Shown piece after piece: positions 37,801 through 52,800 of a stretch of 64,000 bases of DNA. Source of the stretch: Epiperipatus broadwayi (taxonomy: Eukaryota > Onychophora > Udeonychophora > Euonychophora > Peripatidae); the NCBI GenBank assembly GCA_028023455.1, contig JAQFVV010000029.1, forward strand, positions 10,396,644-10,460,643, read 5' to 3'. Each line of letters begins with the position of its first letter. Positions within the stretch are counted from its first letter, which is position 1. Position numbers and translations under genes: made by a program. The notes beneath the pieces are model-generated. The model saw only the letters and a list, made by a program, of their open reading frames with translations. It was not told the origin of the DNA and ran no database searches.

Positions 37801-40800
37801 AATTTTTTTTCTCTATGCTTTATATTGTGAACTTGTAATTAATTAAATCTACTCACGTGCATTTCAACTCCTTTAGCATACACCTTTAATATAAAATATT
37901 ACATCACGTTTCAATAGTGATTGATTTATCTTTCCATAATATTATTATCCCAAATTAATGTGTATAACTTAATTTATTTATTTATTTTAAATTCAACTTA
38001 TATTGTACACCTGGGTCTCTTTTTACGCGGACTTATTTAACATGATTTTGAAGTTACACGATTCGTGTTTCACCAGAAGTCAATTTCCGATAATGCGCTA
38101 TTACTTTAAATAATAAATTTCGCGCACTTACGTTATATTGAAAGTAATAGCACATTATTGGAATTCGACTTTCATCTTAGTAATTTCAATATTTTCAGTG
38201 CTTTATAATAGTAAGATTTTATGCAATAATGAAATTAAAATCATGATTTCCACATTTTATGTATACATATATTAAATTTTACAAGATTATAATGTAAATT
38301 TGTTCAAACATTGTACGTGTTAATTTTGCATTTTAAATCACATTCTGTTTTTGCTTTTTAAAAAAGAACGTAATCAATTATTATTTTCTTATTAATGACA
38401 CTAATCATTAACATGCTCTTAAATTCCAATGAGAGCTAAATGGTTGTATGTCTGGATATCGCGAGCTTCGTAATTGTATCATCGTCTCAAAGATTAATTA
38501 CTAATTACGTTGTCACCAGAAAATCATAATAATTAAAACGTGTATAAAAAAATGTAAATTACTGTACTGTAAATTATGCATAAAAATATATTATTTTGAA
38601 TAAAATTAAATATTATAGTTAAAAAAAGTTTGTCTTGTATCAATTTTTTTCAAATTTGAAATTTTTTATTAGTCATATTTTATTTCCTTATTTTTTTTTT
38701 TTGCGCGAATTTTAAAGTAATTTTACATTGGTGCTTTGCTTTTATGCAAATTTTGAAAAATCACAGACCACATCCCCCCTTTTTCAATGTAAGTTACCTC
38801 AATTTTTGCAAGATTTCATTTGCGCGTGTTTTCTGAGGAACCTATCTATCGCGTAAAACGAGACCAGGTGTATATAATATAGCACAAATTTCACGATTAT
38901 GCTAAAAAGACTTTGTGTTAGACTATTACCAATTAATTCAAATAGTGTTTTGCATCTATTTTCCAAAATAATTAGAATATAATGCCATCAATAAAATAAG
39001 CTAGCTTCAAATACTTTTCATTATTTATTTTACAGTTGCTTCACAAGAACTTAATATTATTTATTAGTAATGAGCCCACATTCTATTGGCATTTTACTAA
39101 CATATAATACATATCTAGTGCTTTGAAGTCACAAATATAAACTTATTTTATTATATGTCAAGTTCAGGCATCATCATTTAGTACTTTACCTTCACATATC
39201 CTTTTTTGGCACATTTATACAATGTTTTATTTATAAAGCTTTTTATAACTTTGTTATTTCTCAACTCATATATTCTTACACTTCTATTTTTCAGAAAACA
39301 ATTTGATAACTCACTCTAAATTCAAACCCTTAACAAAGCACAATTACAAATGTAAAAAGTATCTATTGAGTCACTTGTTTAATCTAACAGCACTATACAC
39401 AAAACAGCTGATATTAATTGTGATTATTAAATATTTTAATTCTATATACTTATTATCTAACTAAATCTGTCATGGATTCATGCCCCATGTTGGGCACCAA
39501 AAATTTGCAATTGAAACTTCTAAAATATAAGACCAATGCTAATGAAGCAGACTCATAAATAGCAATATTTCCCTGTTAGATGAGCCAAAAATGCAATGGA
39601 CAGTTAATCAAATAATGAATAAAAAACTGCCTGCTCACATATTTGAGCAAGCTAGAAAACAATGGATAATGGTTGTCCTTAGGCAACTAAAATGTAACTA
39701 ATGAATGGACAAATAAATATATTGATCCACAAATGGCTTTATGGTAGCTTAGATTTACATCTACAATGGACTCATGAGTTTGTAAGACATAAATGATCCA
39801 GAGATAAATACCTTGCTTGGCAGAGAAGATAAATTCAATAAATGATGACTTACTTGATAAAGTATAGTGTGGGATGTACAATGAATTATTTTTATTGTAA
39901 AATAAATTATATAACAAGTTTTATAATAATTTATGAAATAGGTAAATCAAAGTAATTAAGTTAATAGTATAAAATTATTGAAGTAAACATTAACTCATTG
40001 AGGTGGTTAAGACAAAAAAATATAGTTCTAATTTTACCAACTGCAATCTAATATATAACTATAATTTACCCTTACTAGCTTGCAATTAATAGAAATGACC
40101 TACGATTAAAATTATTAATGTATACAGTCATAAAGGATTAATTACAAATTCTTTCTCACAAAAAATTAATACGTTAACAATTGATTCAAGTTGATAAACA
40201 GAGCAAAACTCTCCATACAGTATTGCCACCTGTGCTAAACAGAGTAATCAATGGATGCCAGAAGGCTTGTGCATAAAATCCCTATCTAATGCCTACTCAT
40301 CCAATATCCCCAGACTAGTTTCTGGCTTGTGGCCTTCATCAGTGAGGAGCTTTGGATCTGAGAGCACTGCATCTATTGGATGAGTAGGCATTAGATAGGG
40401 ATTTTATGCACAAGCCTTCTGGCATCCATTGATTACTCTGTTTAGCACAGGTGGCAATACTGTATGGAGAGTTTTGCTCTGTTTATCAACAAATAATGTG
40501 CTAGTATAGGAAATGTGATCATGTGAATTGATTCACGTCTTAATTACATGAGTCTATTATTTAAGCTTATATCAAATAGATAAAATTATCTCATAATTAA
40601 AATTATTAATAAAAAAACAAATTTGATAAATATTTTATCATTAAGCTACTATTATATTCTTAACCATTATTAATAAATTAAATGTATTTCATGTGAATAA
40701 TTTACAAAATTTTTCTATTAGCAAGTGTTATCAAGTTTAGATTATATATATAATTTCAGCTTAGATTCCACTATCCCACAATGTTTTCCTTCGCACATCA

Positions 40801-43800
40801 ATGATAACAAAATACAAATGTAGATTTCTATGAGCATTTTTATCTTTACATGAAATTCAACTATTCCATTGTTGATATTACAATTCCATGGTAAATTTTG
40901 ATAGTTTCATGGCAGTTAAGCATAGTGTTTGTTTATTAATCATTCCATTTGAATCAAAGATATCAAATGAGGGGAAATTTTGCGTTGCTTCCTCCTTAAA
41001 TAAATTTTCTACTCACAGTACATATTTCCTTGTCACAAATCCAGAATCTATTGGGTAAAAGTAAGGTAAGATAAAACACAAAATTTTAAACACAAAAAAA
41101 ATATGTGTTCTTGCTGAATTCGTTTCTGTATAGTAACACAAAATGTAATATTTTCCCTTTTTTTAAAACACTGCCTCATGAACATGTGATTTTCATTTTT
41201 TCTAATCTTAATAGTTATACAACTTGATAAGAATTATTTCATTTTTAAATTTAATAAAGTATTCATTCTCTTTACATTTATCCTAAATTAAAAAACATTT
41301 ATTAACTGTAAGATCTTTAATTGTTTTCTTTATTTAGTTATTTATACACTACAAAGGGAACTATAGTTGGCAACATGTGTACATTACATTATTAAAGTAG
41401 TATTAAAAAAAACTATTTTTACAAATTCATACTATTTTATATGTAAAACTAAATATCAATTTATATATGTATATATGCACATATTTATTATGACATGTAA
41501 TTTAAAAATTCTTTGTTAAATGTTCATTTTGAAATTATTAGATTGGAAGTCAAACTCCGATAATGCGCTATTACTTTAAATGTTATAAATCTCTGCACAC
41601 TCACACATCAGTAAGAGTTTAAAAAACTTAAGTGAATCACTTAAGTTTAGAGTGCATTTCTATAAAGACACCAACTTAAGTGATTCAACTTAAGTTATTC
41701 ACTTAACTTAAGTTTTTTAAACTCTTACTGATGTGTGAGTGCGCGGAGATTTATAATATTTAAAGTAATAGCGCATTATCAGAATTCAACTTCTGATCTA
41801 ATAATTTCAAGATTTTCAGCACTTTATAATCGTAAATTTAAATGTTCATTTATAAAATTGCTTCATTTAAACAATCCAATCTTAAAAAAATGTTCATTAA
41901 CAAAAATTAATCATTCATACATAAATATAATAATTCAATTTGTGAATTATATAATAACAATTCAATTATAGTGTAGCATTTATAAGTCAAGTATTAGTTG
42001 ACATTGACTTAAAAAAATTGTGAAAATTCTAATGGAAAATATCACCATTTAAAAATAGCTTATTATGCAACAAATACTTTAATCGTGGCTAAGTTTTTAA
42101 AACAATTAATTGTTAAAACAAGTATTATGTAAAGTAAATAAATAGAAAAATACTTGTGTAAGATTTTTTGATCTAACTAAAATCCTAATAATTTTTTTCA
42201 TTTAAGAATAATTTGACTGATGTGTATTAAAAACAGTCCATTTCAACTAAACCAAATTCCTGTCTTTTATTCTATCTTTTCTGTTAATAATAGTAATGAA
42301 AATATGTGAATAAATATTTATTGCTAAGTGTGACAATGAATAAATGATCAATATTAAGAAATAACTTTATGTCATTAGCAAACTATATTACAATTGTTAG
42401 ATCCAAGAAAGTTTTCTTGAGGGACTCCATTTTTACAATAGCACAAACAATAGAGAAAAAGCACAAAAGTATTTGGAGAGTAATTATTGTATATATTATT
42501 ATGAAAATAAGGATATTAATAATGTAATTAATATAAAAGATAAATTGTGGATGGAGAGTTTTAAAGAAGAAGTGAATAATATGATATATAAAATAAAAAA
42601 ATTAAGTATTGAAAATAAGTATAAAAAGAAAAATAAGGGGGATAAATAATTTAAATAATATAATTAAGAATAAAAGAGGTTAAAGAAATAAATATGAAGA
42701 AGAGATAGTGTTTAGAAAATCAGATAAAGGTAATAAATTAGTATTAATAAATAAAGAAGAATATATTGGTAAAATGAATAAATTATTGTCAAATGAGTAT
42801 TTTATTAAAACAAAAAAAAAAAAGATGATACTAAATTAAAAAATGGGAAGGTTTATGAATTAGTAAAAGGATTATATAATAATGGATTAATAAATAGAAA
42901 GAACAATTGCATTATTGAGAAATAAGGTTTGTGGAATGGCAAGAATATATGGAGCACCAAAAATATTTAAAGAAGGGGTGCCTTTAAGACCAATTATAAA
43001 TGGTACAAATTCATATTTTGATAGAATATCTAAATGGATATCAAATAATATTTTAAAGAAATATATTAATGATAAAAATAGTTTTTATATTAAAAATAAT
43101 AAAGAGCTAATAAAGGAAATTAGAGATAAAACTAATATAATAATTATAAGTTGACTATGGTAAAAATAGATGTGTCAATGTACACACATATAAATGTAGA
43201 AGAAGCAATAGAGTTAGCAATAAGAAGATATAGAAGTGATGAGCATAAAAAAGTAAACATACCAATAGAGAAATAATGAGAATTAGTTGTAAAGAGATTA
43301 CATTTGAATTTAATGGAGGATATTATAAACAAAAGAAAAGATTATTAATAGGAGGAGCATTAAGTGGGGCAGTTAGTAATATATATATACATGAAGAATA
43401 TGGAAGATTTAATGATTAATAATAGTAATGGTCCAATTTTTATGAAAAGATATATTGATAATTATTTATTGATTTTTAACAAGAGTCAAAGACAAATAGA
43501 TATGTATCTTGAAAGGATTAATAAGTTAGATAAAAATATAAAATTTATAATAGGAAAAGAAAACAATAATAAATTATCACATTTTGTTAAAGAAGTCATA
43601 TAGAAATGGTAAGCGCAAGATAGAAACATCTATATATAAAAAATATAATATGGATAGTAATATAAATAATTGGAATTTGAATAATATAGATATAAAATAA
43701 GTAGTATAAATTCAAGAATATATAGAGCTCGGAATTATTGCTCAGACGAAGAAGATTGTAGTAAACAGGAAGAATTGATAATTAAAGAATTTAAAGATAA

Positions 43801-46800
43801 TGAATATCCAGAGAAAATTATAGATGAAAGTATAAGGAAATCAGAAGAAAAATTTAATAAAAATAAGGAGATAGTATGTAGAAAAGATAAAATAGATAAG
43901 AATGAATATATGGGTATTAGAACTTATAATAATAGTATTGTAAAAAGGATGAATAAAATAATTATTAAAATTAATAAAAAGTTTAATAATGTAATAAAAT
44001 TTAAGATAGTAAATAAAAGAAGGAAAAATATACTTAATATATTAGATAATAAATATGTAAGAAAAGTAGAAAAATGCATAAATGGGGTATATAAAATTGA
44101 ATGTAAGTCATGTAAAAGTAAAAATATAAAAACTAATTATGTAGGTGAGACAAAGAATTCAATTTATACAAGATTAGTTCAACATAAGTATGATAAGAGA
44201 TCACCTATTTGCATTCATTAAAAACAGGTCATAGATATAAAAATGATTAATTATACAAGTAATAGAAGGGATAGGAAAATTAAAGAGGCAATATTGATTA
44301 AAAATATAAAACAAAATCTTAATAGGCATTTTAGGGTAAAGGCAATAATTTTATGAATTATTATTAATAATAGTTTGAATATAAAAAGGTTTAAAAATAA
44401 AGTTGAAGAAAACGATAGAGGGAAGTGTTAAACAAATATAAGAATTTTGAAAATTTGCCAATTGGTTTTTGGAAATAGAATTATAAAGATGTAAGTATTT
44501 AGAAATATAATCAAAAGGTAATTTATAATATAAAAAAGTTAATAGTTAAATATATAATAAAAATAAAAAAAGTTTAGAAGTAATTAAGAAAATATAATTA
44601 AAAAGATAATAATAAAATGATAGATTAAAAAATAGAGTTTAAAGATTAAAGTTTTAAAATTATAATAAAATTGTTTTAGAATAATTTAATAATAAAATAC
44701 TATAAATAAGAAAATAAAATTAGTTAAGAGTAAAATAATAAAATGGAAAATGATTATTTATAATGGCCAAGCTAAGATGTATATTATTGATTATGTATAT
44801 AAATATAATATATTAATTATATGATTATATATTTGGATATTGTAGCTCTGATGATGACTGTAGGATAGTCGAAACTGTAAGAGTAAAGTTTTGGTGTAAA
44901 AAATAGTATTGTTAAGCGTATAAGAAAGTTGGAAATGGTATCATATGTAAATATAGAAATCAATACATAAAGAGAGGAGGAAGAAGAAAATTGTATTACT
45001 TCCATAATAATACACTTCAGATTCTTTGCACTGTAAAAAACGTAATTTGGGTGTTCAATTAAGTAGGATTAAAACCAATGTAAAAGAGATGAAAAACCTA
45101 CTCAATCCAATTTAAATAAAAAAAATGTTGTGTTAAATATATTACATCTAGATGAAATTTTTCTTTTACCACATAAGATTTGTTTCCACTGATCTTTTTT
45201 GAAAAAATCCATGCTGAAAACAGGGTATACATTTTTTGATTTCAAATAACAAGGAACTGTGCTTTGCTTATAGTTCAAATATACATAGGCAAAATTACAA
45301 AGCTAAAATAAACACACAGTTTTCACAAATTACAGGAATCAATATTTACATAACATATATTGTCCTACTTGAATCTCTTATATTCAATGCTTTTGCAGAT
45401 CTAAAGGATTGATTTTTGATTTATAAAAGACTCTGTGGTCACAAAAATATCTGATGGAGCAATCTTATTATCGTTCAGTCTTATTTTTTATGAAAAATAT
45501 TTGGGCATCTTTTATTATTATTTTTGTATATAGGTATACATCTCATGTACCATATGGAAAAAAGTATAAAGTGGCAGCACGAATGCTTGGGGAAAACCCC
45601 TTAGCAATTGTATTCACAAGAGAATGGATAGAAGTATTCAGATTTCTGTACATTATTGGTATTAAAGAATGCATATTATATAATTTTCTGGATTATTTTT
45701 ATAGCTCTTCTTTAAAATAAGAATAACTCTAAAATATACATTGCAGGAAAAAAAAACAGATTTTTGTAAAGTTAATGTGAAGATAATAATACAAAAGCAA
45801 TAAAATCTGCACAACCTTTAATGATGCAAAATAGAAATATCATTAATAAAAATAGATTACACTTTTAATAGCATTAATTACTTTATCATTGGATATTTCA
45901 ATTAGTTGAACATTATTTGAATACAAGTATAATGAATATAAAACAGGCAAAACTCACTATATATATTGCCACACACAGCAAGCTAGAGTAATCAATGGAT
46001 GCCAGAAGGCTTGTTCATAAAATCTCCATCTAGTGCCTACTCATCCAATATCCCCAGACTAGTTTCTGGCTTGCAGCCTTCATCAGTGAGGAGCCTTGGA
46101 TCTGAGAGCACTGCATCTAGATCTTAAGATCTAATGCAACCTCCAGCAACCACCTTTTATCTCCATTTAACTACAAAACTATGAGTCTTAAACTGAAAAC
46201 ACCTTAATGTTTTCAATCCAAGCCCATTAGCTTATATAGTCATATGGGTCAGAACCCAGTTCAGTACCCATACATTTTGGTATCTTTGGTTCTTTAATAA
46301 CCATAGCCACCAATATCCTATTAGACAGGATTGGTTTTAAGCCAATAAACATCACATGACCACCTCCTCTTATGCTTGTGTATAACTGTTGTTAAAACAG
46401 GCAAAACTCACTATATATATTGCCACACACAGCAAGCTAGAGTAATCAATGGATTCCAGAAACTAGTCTGGGGATATTGGATGAGTAGGCACTAGATGGG
46501 GATTTTATGCACAAGCCTTCCGGCATCCATTGATTACTCTAGCTTGCAGTGTGTGGCAATATATATAGTGAGTTTTGCCTGTTTTAACAACAGTTATATA
46601 CAAGCATAAGAGGAGGTGGTCATGTGATGTTTATTGGCTTATAATGAATATACCAAATTTTTAAATGTAATTAGAGGGAGTTTGAACCCAGACTTTTAAG
46701 TTCCCTTCAGCTATCCACTCTATCTTATATAACTGATATACATGGACCACATACATGCGAAAAAAATAAATGATCTCCAGAATATATATTTCATGCTGAA

Positions 46801-49800
46801 CCAGCATTCATCAGTTGGTCCAAATCATTTGTAAATCTATTAGGATTAAAAATACAAGCTATAGTTTGATCATTAGCAGCTGAAAAATTATTAATTTGAA
46901 TACAAGAAAACTTTTACTCTTAATAAATTTGAATTACTATTGATTAATTTAAATTTGATGTTTGTAAATTCCCTAACATATGACCAAAAAGGCATTGGAT
47001 CACACCTTATATATGTCTACAGAGCATCAATATAAAAATGATAATAGTCTTTTTTTTAACATCTAAATAATTTCTTAATATTAATAAAATTATTCTAATA
47101 AAATATTGATTTTTTAAATACAATTTATGATATCTCTTTTTTCTCTTCATAAATAATATAAGTTTGCTAAAAAACCAAACAAGATATTATTCACATGAAT
47201 TTTTTTATTGAGCCAATGATATCATCTATTTATAATATCTATCATAGTGTTATTAAAGGCTACTAATGTTTTACCAAAGTCAAGGCTACTAATGTTTTAA
47301 TAATGTCATTTAGAATGATGATGATGCTAATAATTATTATTTCAATTTTATTTAAAATGCAAAACAAAAGCTAATAGTCAGTTATAAAATAAAAACAGAT
47401 ATCTACAATTAAGTGACAAGATGATAAAGATGTATGAAGAAAAGAATAATAGATGGCAGTTAAAAATATAAGTAAAGAGAAGACTTGGAAAGAAAGAAAT
47501 ATTAGATGTATGAATAATGAGATTACAAATTATATTTAAGATTTTACATGATGATAATTTATTTTCACTTCAATTTACTTCATAAAGTAATCATATGTTA
47601 CAAACAAGCATACAAATGCCCCAAATAAGAATAATCTTGTGTAAGAAACCTATTATTAAGAATATCAATAATAGAATATAAGAATAAAATACATAATTCA
47701 AAATAATTGAACAGATATATATAAACATAAAATTAAAAGGATATATATATAAAACTATTAATATATGCTATACAACTAATGACATAAACTCTTCTTGAAA
47801 GCAACATGTGAAATATTTTTAAATCTAATGGTTACTCACATATAAGCATACTAAACGATTTAGGACCACAATAAGCATACTTGTCTTCTACTAGATTCCT
47901 TTAAAAACTTAGAATAGACATTGAAATATATTTGAAAGATGGGTATTATGATTAAAAATCTTAGGATACAGACAGTTTTCTACATTGAATATCAAGAATG
48001 ATTCCATGCTTTTTATATGTGTCTATATCTTAAACAGAAGATAGAGATCTGCCAAAGATAATACCCGAAGTATAACTTTGTAAAATAAAGAAGACAATAA
48101 CAGGCAATACAATTAAAAAGAAAAACCAAAAGCTGGACTTAGGAAGACTTAAGAACAATCTGAATCAATATAAATTACCAAATAATAATTTTTTACAAAA
48201 AAAAAATATCGTAAGTATACACTTTAGAAAGAAAAATAATTATAAGAAAAAGAATTGCATTTGTTTTATTGTTTGCTGCTAAAGAATTATATGACAGCCA
48301 TATATTAATTAAAACAATTTTTATTTTAATATTTTTTTAAGGCAATTAAAAGAAGCATTATTACAAGACAAGACAATATCATTAATAAAACTATAAATCT
48401 TCAATTCCAATTTCATTACAAAATATTAATAATATGTATTAAAAACAAGAGGATCAAGGATTGAATTCTTTAGAACTCAATAATTATCTACAATTACATT
48501 ATTCATAATACTATAAACTTTGTTGTTTGTTTTCTATATTTTAAATAACTCTAACCAAAGGCCATAAGAATCATGAAAACTATATGAATAAAAATGCTCA
48601 ATTAATTATTTTGTAAGAAAAAGAATCAAATATTTTAGACAAATCTAAATATACAGCCAATGTCTCAAGATCATTATCTAAGCAGATTATCTATGTTATT
48701 ATGTAAAGCACATGAAAGAAGAATGGATTGGATATATAAATATCATCACCTGATTTGTAAGAAATTATCTAAATTTTTAATAGGAGCTATTTATTTACAA
48801 TTTAATTATATAATCTATTTAAAGAGAAAATCCAGTACATATTTAAGCCTCAAATAAGTCAGAGTAAATTTTTAACACTTTGTTTATAAAAATGAGTAAT
48901 AAAATTATAAATAACTAAATAAATCATTACTAGAAATAATTGACTTATTAAAAATTATTACATCATCCTTTAGCAGGTCTTTCCCTGATTTGACATGAGT
49001 TGGTAATGGTGATGGTTGTAAAGACATATTTTCATAACGTGTATTAAAAATTCTAGATGTTAGACCACTTTTGGTAGTAATAAACTTTTGAAGGTGAGGT
49101 GATTTGGGATACACTAATTTGTCTTCATCATTGTCAGAATCATCGTCATCATCTTCAGCCTATAATTTTTTTGGAAAAAAAATAATTGTAATTTTTAAGA
49201 AACAAATACATTAAAAATATATATGAATAAACTGTAAAATTAATATTGTACTTATTTTAAACATAAAACTTAAGTCACTGCTTTCTAAAAAGAATAATTT
49301 TTTTTACAAATAAAAAAAAAGTCTGCATTGAAAACTGATATATTTATAAGATTTCTTTCTTTTAACAAACCTGTTTTAATATTAATAAAATGTATAAATG
49401 ATAATCAGCAACATTCTTGTGGTATAATCAATATTGTTATTACAAAAAGATTTTACATTTAGACTTATTTAAAGGTTTCCGATTTTTTTTAAACAATTTC
49501 TATTTTACAGATTTGATGACCCTTTTCTTTCTATTTTGAATCTATTTAAATTATGTATAAGAAGTTGGCAGTACATATATTCTTATAACAATTTCTTTAC
49601 AATAATTGTCCAAAACTGATGTGATATGGCTACTCCTTTATTGAAGTCAGGAATCTCTCAGTCACTATGTCCAGAGAAACCTGTTACCCATCTTATTTTC
49701 CTTTTCCATCCCCACCCTAAATTTTTTACATACTCTTCTCTATCTTACTTCATCCCATTTACAAACATCATCTTTGTCCACTCTATGGTTTTTATATCTA

Positions 49801-52800
49801 AATCCCCCTTATCTTCTTCCAAACCCAGAATAAAAATTAAGAACCCAATTTCTGTATAATCACTTTGTTATATATTTATTCTCCCACAACTTCATTATTT
49901 GTACCCTCTTTTGCCTGTAGACATTTACATGTAATTAGCAAATACCTAATACTTTCCATGCCTTATATAACTTTCAGACTAAATTACCCACATTTCTCCA
50001 TTTATGTGTATATTCCCTTGTTGCTAATGATCCAGTTCGAACTTTAAATAGTAAATTACTTTCCTTGCCATTGTCATAAATTAACTCACACCCAATATTC
50101 AGTTTATATATATTTAAATTCTTTTTACTCTCCTACTAGTTCTCCATATCTCCAACTCCTTATTTTTTATTAGTACATCTATTCTTCTATTCTATTCTTT
50201 GCCACTGAAACACTCAACAATCCTCCTAACATAATAATCCCACCTTTTGTACAAGTATACTGACATAAAAGTCTTTATCCAAATCTGCATATTGTATTAT
50301 CTTTCTCACACATCCTGTTGCCTATCCTTTACTCATAATCCAATTAAATACTATTCTATCTATTTTCTTACTATGCATAAGTTGCAATCTACCTAAGATT
50401 TTCATTTTGCTTTTTGCATCTCTCATAGAAAAACTCAACCATCCCATTTCTCCTTGAATTACCTCCTTTGCCATTCAAACTGCACCTAATGCATATCTTC
50501 CTACTTTTTCTGAGTAATCTAACACCCTGTTACTAACACATCATTACCATAAGCTACCCCTACTACTGCCTTCCATAAAATTCTTGCTACATTATATTTA
50601 TTACATGAAAACACTGCTAATTACTTTATCAGTCTCTTTCTTTTCTTTGCTTCATTTGTCAATTTTTTCTCCCACTCATCCAAGCAATTCCTCTGATTAC
50701 TTAAAATGATTTCCAAATAGTTATACCTATTCCCACATTTAATTTTATATCCCCCAGATTATATGTTTACTCAGTGCTTACTTAGAATTAGATCTGGAAT
50801 GAAGAAATCAACTCTATTTAATGCAAATTGAATCTAAGCTAGAAAAATAATGATTGGTTTTACATATTCCCTATATATAAGGAATTAAACTTAATTAGAT
50901 ATTAGTAATATATTCAATTTGTCTGGTTAAATCCATGTGCACTGAAGAATGTTGGAAGCATCCTACTAATTATTATTTTAAAATAAATTTTATTACATTT
51001 AGACTGTTAAATAAGAGTACAGCATTTATGCTTATGCCATATGGGCAAATTTGATTGATAATAATCAAATTAACTTAAATAATTGTAATCCATTATTGTT
51101 CTTTAAAAATTAATCTTGTTGAATTTTTGGAAAAACACAGTCTGCATAAAATAAATGTTAAGAGAAATAAAATACTCAGAAGTTTATAAAGGTTAAATAA
51201 ATAGCTATGATGGATTCTGGAGTCTCAGCAAACTAATATATTCAACAACAAAAGTGGAAAAACTTATTTGATCAGCAGAATCTCCTTCTGATTTCTACGA
51301 TTTAATACTGGTTTATTTAGAACTAGTTATTTTTTTATAACCTCTCTATGATCTTTCTGTCATCCACTACCCATTATTTTTTTATTCTTTTAACAATCAG
51401 GCAAGGAATCTGGAATAGTCCACTTCTGAAGACAGGGTCAGATATGACACATAATGACTTCAGTCACGTCACTTGTTATGAGCCTCTCATGCTATTAAAT
51501 CTTCCAACTGCTGCAATGACTTCCTTTTAAAAGCCAAGATGTTTATCAGATAATCTGAGACCTAGTACTTCTTTAAATTATAAATTTAAAGCTTCCACAA
51601 TATGATAGTATGTGACTACTTCAGGAAAACAAAAAAAAAAAGCTTTGTTCATAAAACGTATTATTCCAGTCAGCTGTTGCCCAAGCAGTGCATTTAGGAA
51701 TTCCATAACTGATGATAACTACTATAACAATAGGATTGTATGCTTGTCAATCTCAAATTTGACTAATCTTTTTTTAATTGTATTATCATCATTTTCAACC
51801 ATTATCTATCCACTTCAGAATGATCTCTTCAAGTTCAATCCATCTCCGATTTCTAGCCTCTTTTATCCACATTACTCCAGCATACTTCCTTATCCCATCC
51901 ATCTATCTCATATGTGGTCTCTTCCTAGATTTTTAATAATCTTTTAGAATCCAGTTTAAGATATCAACTGTCCATTTATTATCATCTCTTCTAGCAATAC
52001 ATCAATTCCAATTCCATTTCAGTCTCTTAATCCTTTCAATGATGTCAGTAACACCTGTTTGTTCTTTCACTTCAGGTATTTCTTGTCTGAGCTCTTCATG
52101 TTACTCCTAACATGCATCTCTCCATACTTTGTCGGGTGGTCTGAAGTCTCTGTATTCTTCTGTTGAGTCTCCAAATCTCAGATTCATAAGTAAAAAACTA
52201 GTATAATATATTTATTAAAAACCTTCCTTTTCAAACACATAGGCATATTTCTTTTTAATATTATTTCTACCAAAAGCACTTCAACCAAGTTTAATTCTAT
52301 GATTAATTTCATCTATTATGTTTCCATCTGCAGTAATAACCTAACCAAGGTATTTGTAGTTATTAACTTCTAACTCATCATCATCAATCTTTATTTTCTT
52401 CTTTTGAGAAAATCTATTGAATATTACTTTAGTTTACCTTTAGTCTTACTTTCATCCGTTAACTCTTGCAACATTTCCTGAAGCTCCAAAGCATTATTTG
52501 CAAAAACAACTACATCATCTGCAAAATTTAGATGACTTAAATAATTTGCATTCACTTTTATTCCATAATCCACAATTATACTTGTTGAAAAACTGCTGTA
52601 AAAAGTTTTGGAGACATGGAATCACTCTGTCATATATCCTTCTCAATATTAATCTCCCTAGTATCATTATGTATCATTTAATTGTTGCTGTTTGCATTTT
52701 TATAAATATTTTTCAGAATATGACAATATCCTGGATCTATATCTTGATGATCCAATGCATTAATCACTGAAGAAATGCTCATAGAATCAATACTTTTTCA

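Larger units (their letters stand above)
35028..41383 (-). mobile_element. LTR retrotransposon, about 6.36 kb, non-autonomous
   Basis: Two long direct repeats (35028-36564 and 39506-41383) flank a 2.9-kb interior. On the minus strand the right repeat is the 5' LTR. A primer-binding site (39499-39482, TGGTGCCCAACATGGGGC) begins 6 nt after it, and a purine tract (AAGGGTGGGAA) lies just before the left repeat. Gag-like coiled coil is at 37720-37326; no protease, RT or integrase is seen. The 5' LTR carries a 334-bp hammerhead element and the interior an 0.87-kb DNA transposon. No clear 5-bp duplication was found, so the outer ends are approximate. It lies in the 16.8-kb host intron, in the gene's own orientation. 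Confidence 0.82.
39506..41383 (-). repeat. 5' LTR with insertion
   Basis: 1878 bp including the 334-bp hammerhead element at 40192-40525. Starts TGTACACATGTTGCC and ends ATTGCA on the minus strand. The primer-binding site follows after 6 nt. Confidence 0.8.
45941..46645. mobile_element. Hammerhead-element multimer, rearranged head-to-head
   Basis: A family 1 unit in minus orientation starts at 45941 (AAAACAGGCAAAACTCAC). The same start recurs at about 46393. Arms 46335-46448 and 46529-46645 are almost perfect reverse complements of about 113 bp. One intact ribozyme lies at 46043-46101 and half of another at 46455-46485. The unit structure suggests inverted joined copies. Confidence 0.78.

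Noticed and set aside
45454-45720. 88-codon open stretch on the plus strand
   Set aside because: No recognisable domain, no initiation or splice context, and inside an intron full of transposons.
40192-46645. CRISPR-like array from the repeated hammerhead units
   Set aside because: Few units, inverted and of unequal length, with transposon ends and target duplications; the genome is eukaryotic.
46672-46725. Functional tRNA gene
   Set aside because: Only the A- and B-box regions resemble a tRNA; no complete cloverleaf.
51706-51716. CTGATGATAAC as a hammerhead core
   Set aside because: No pairing stem II or GAAA within reach.
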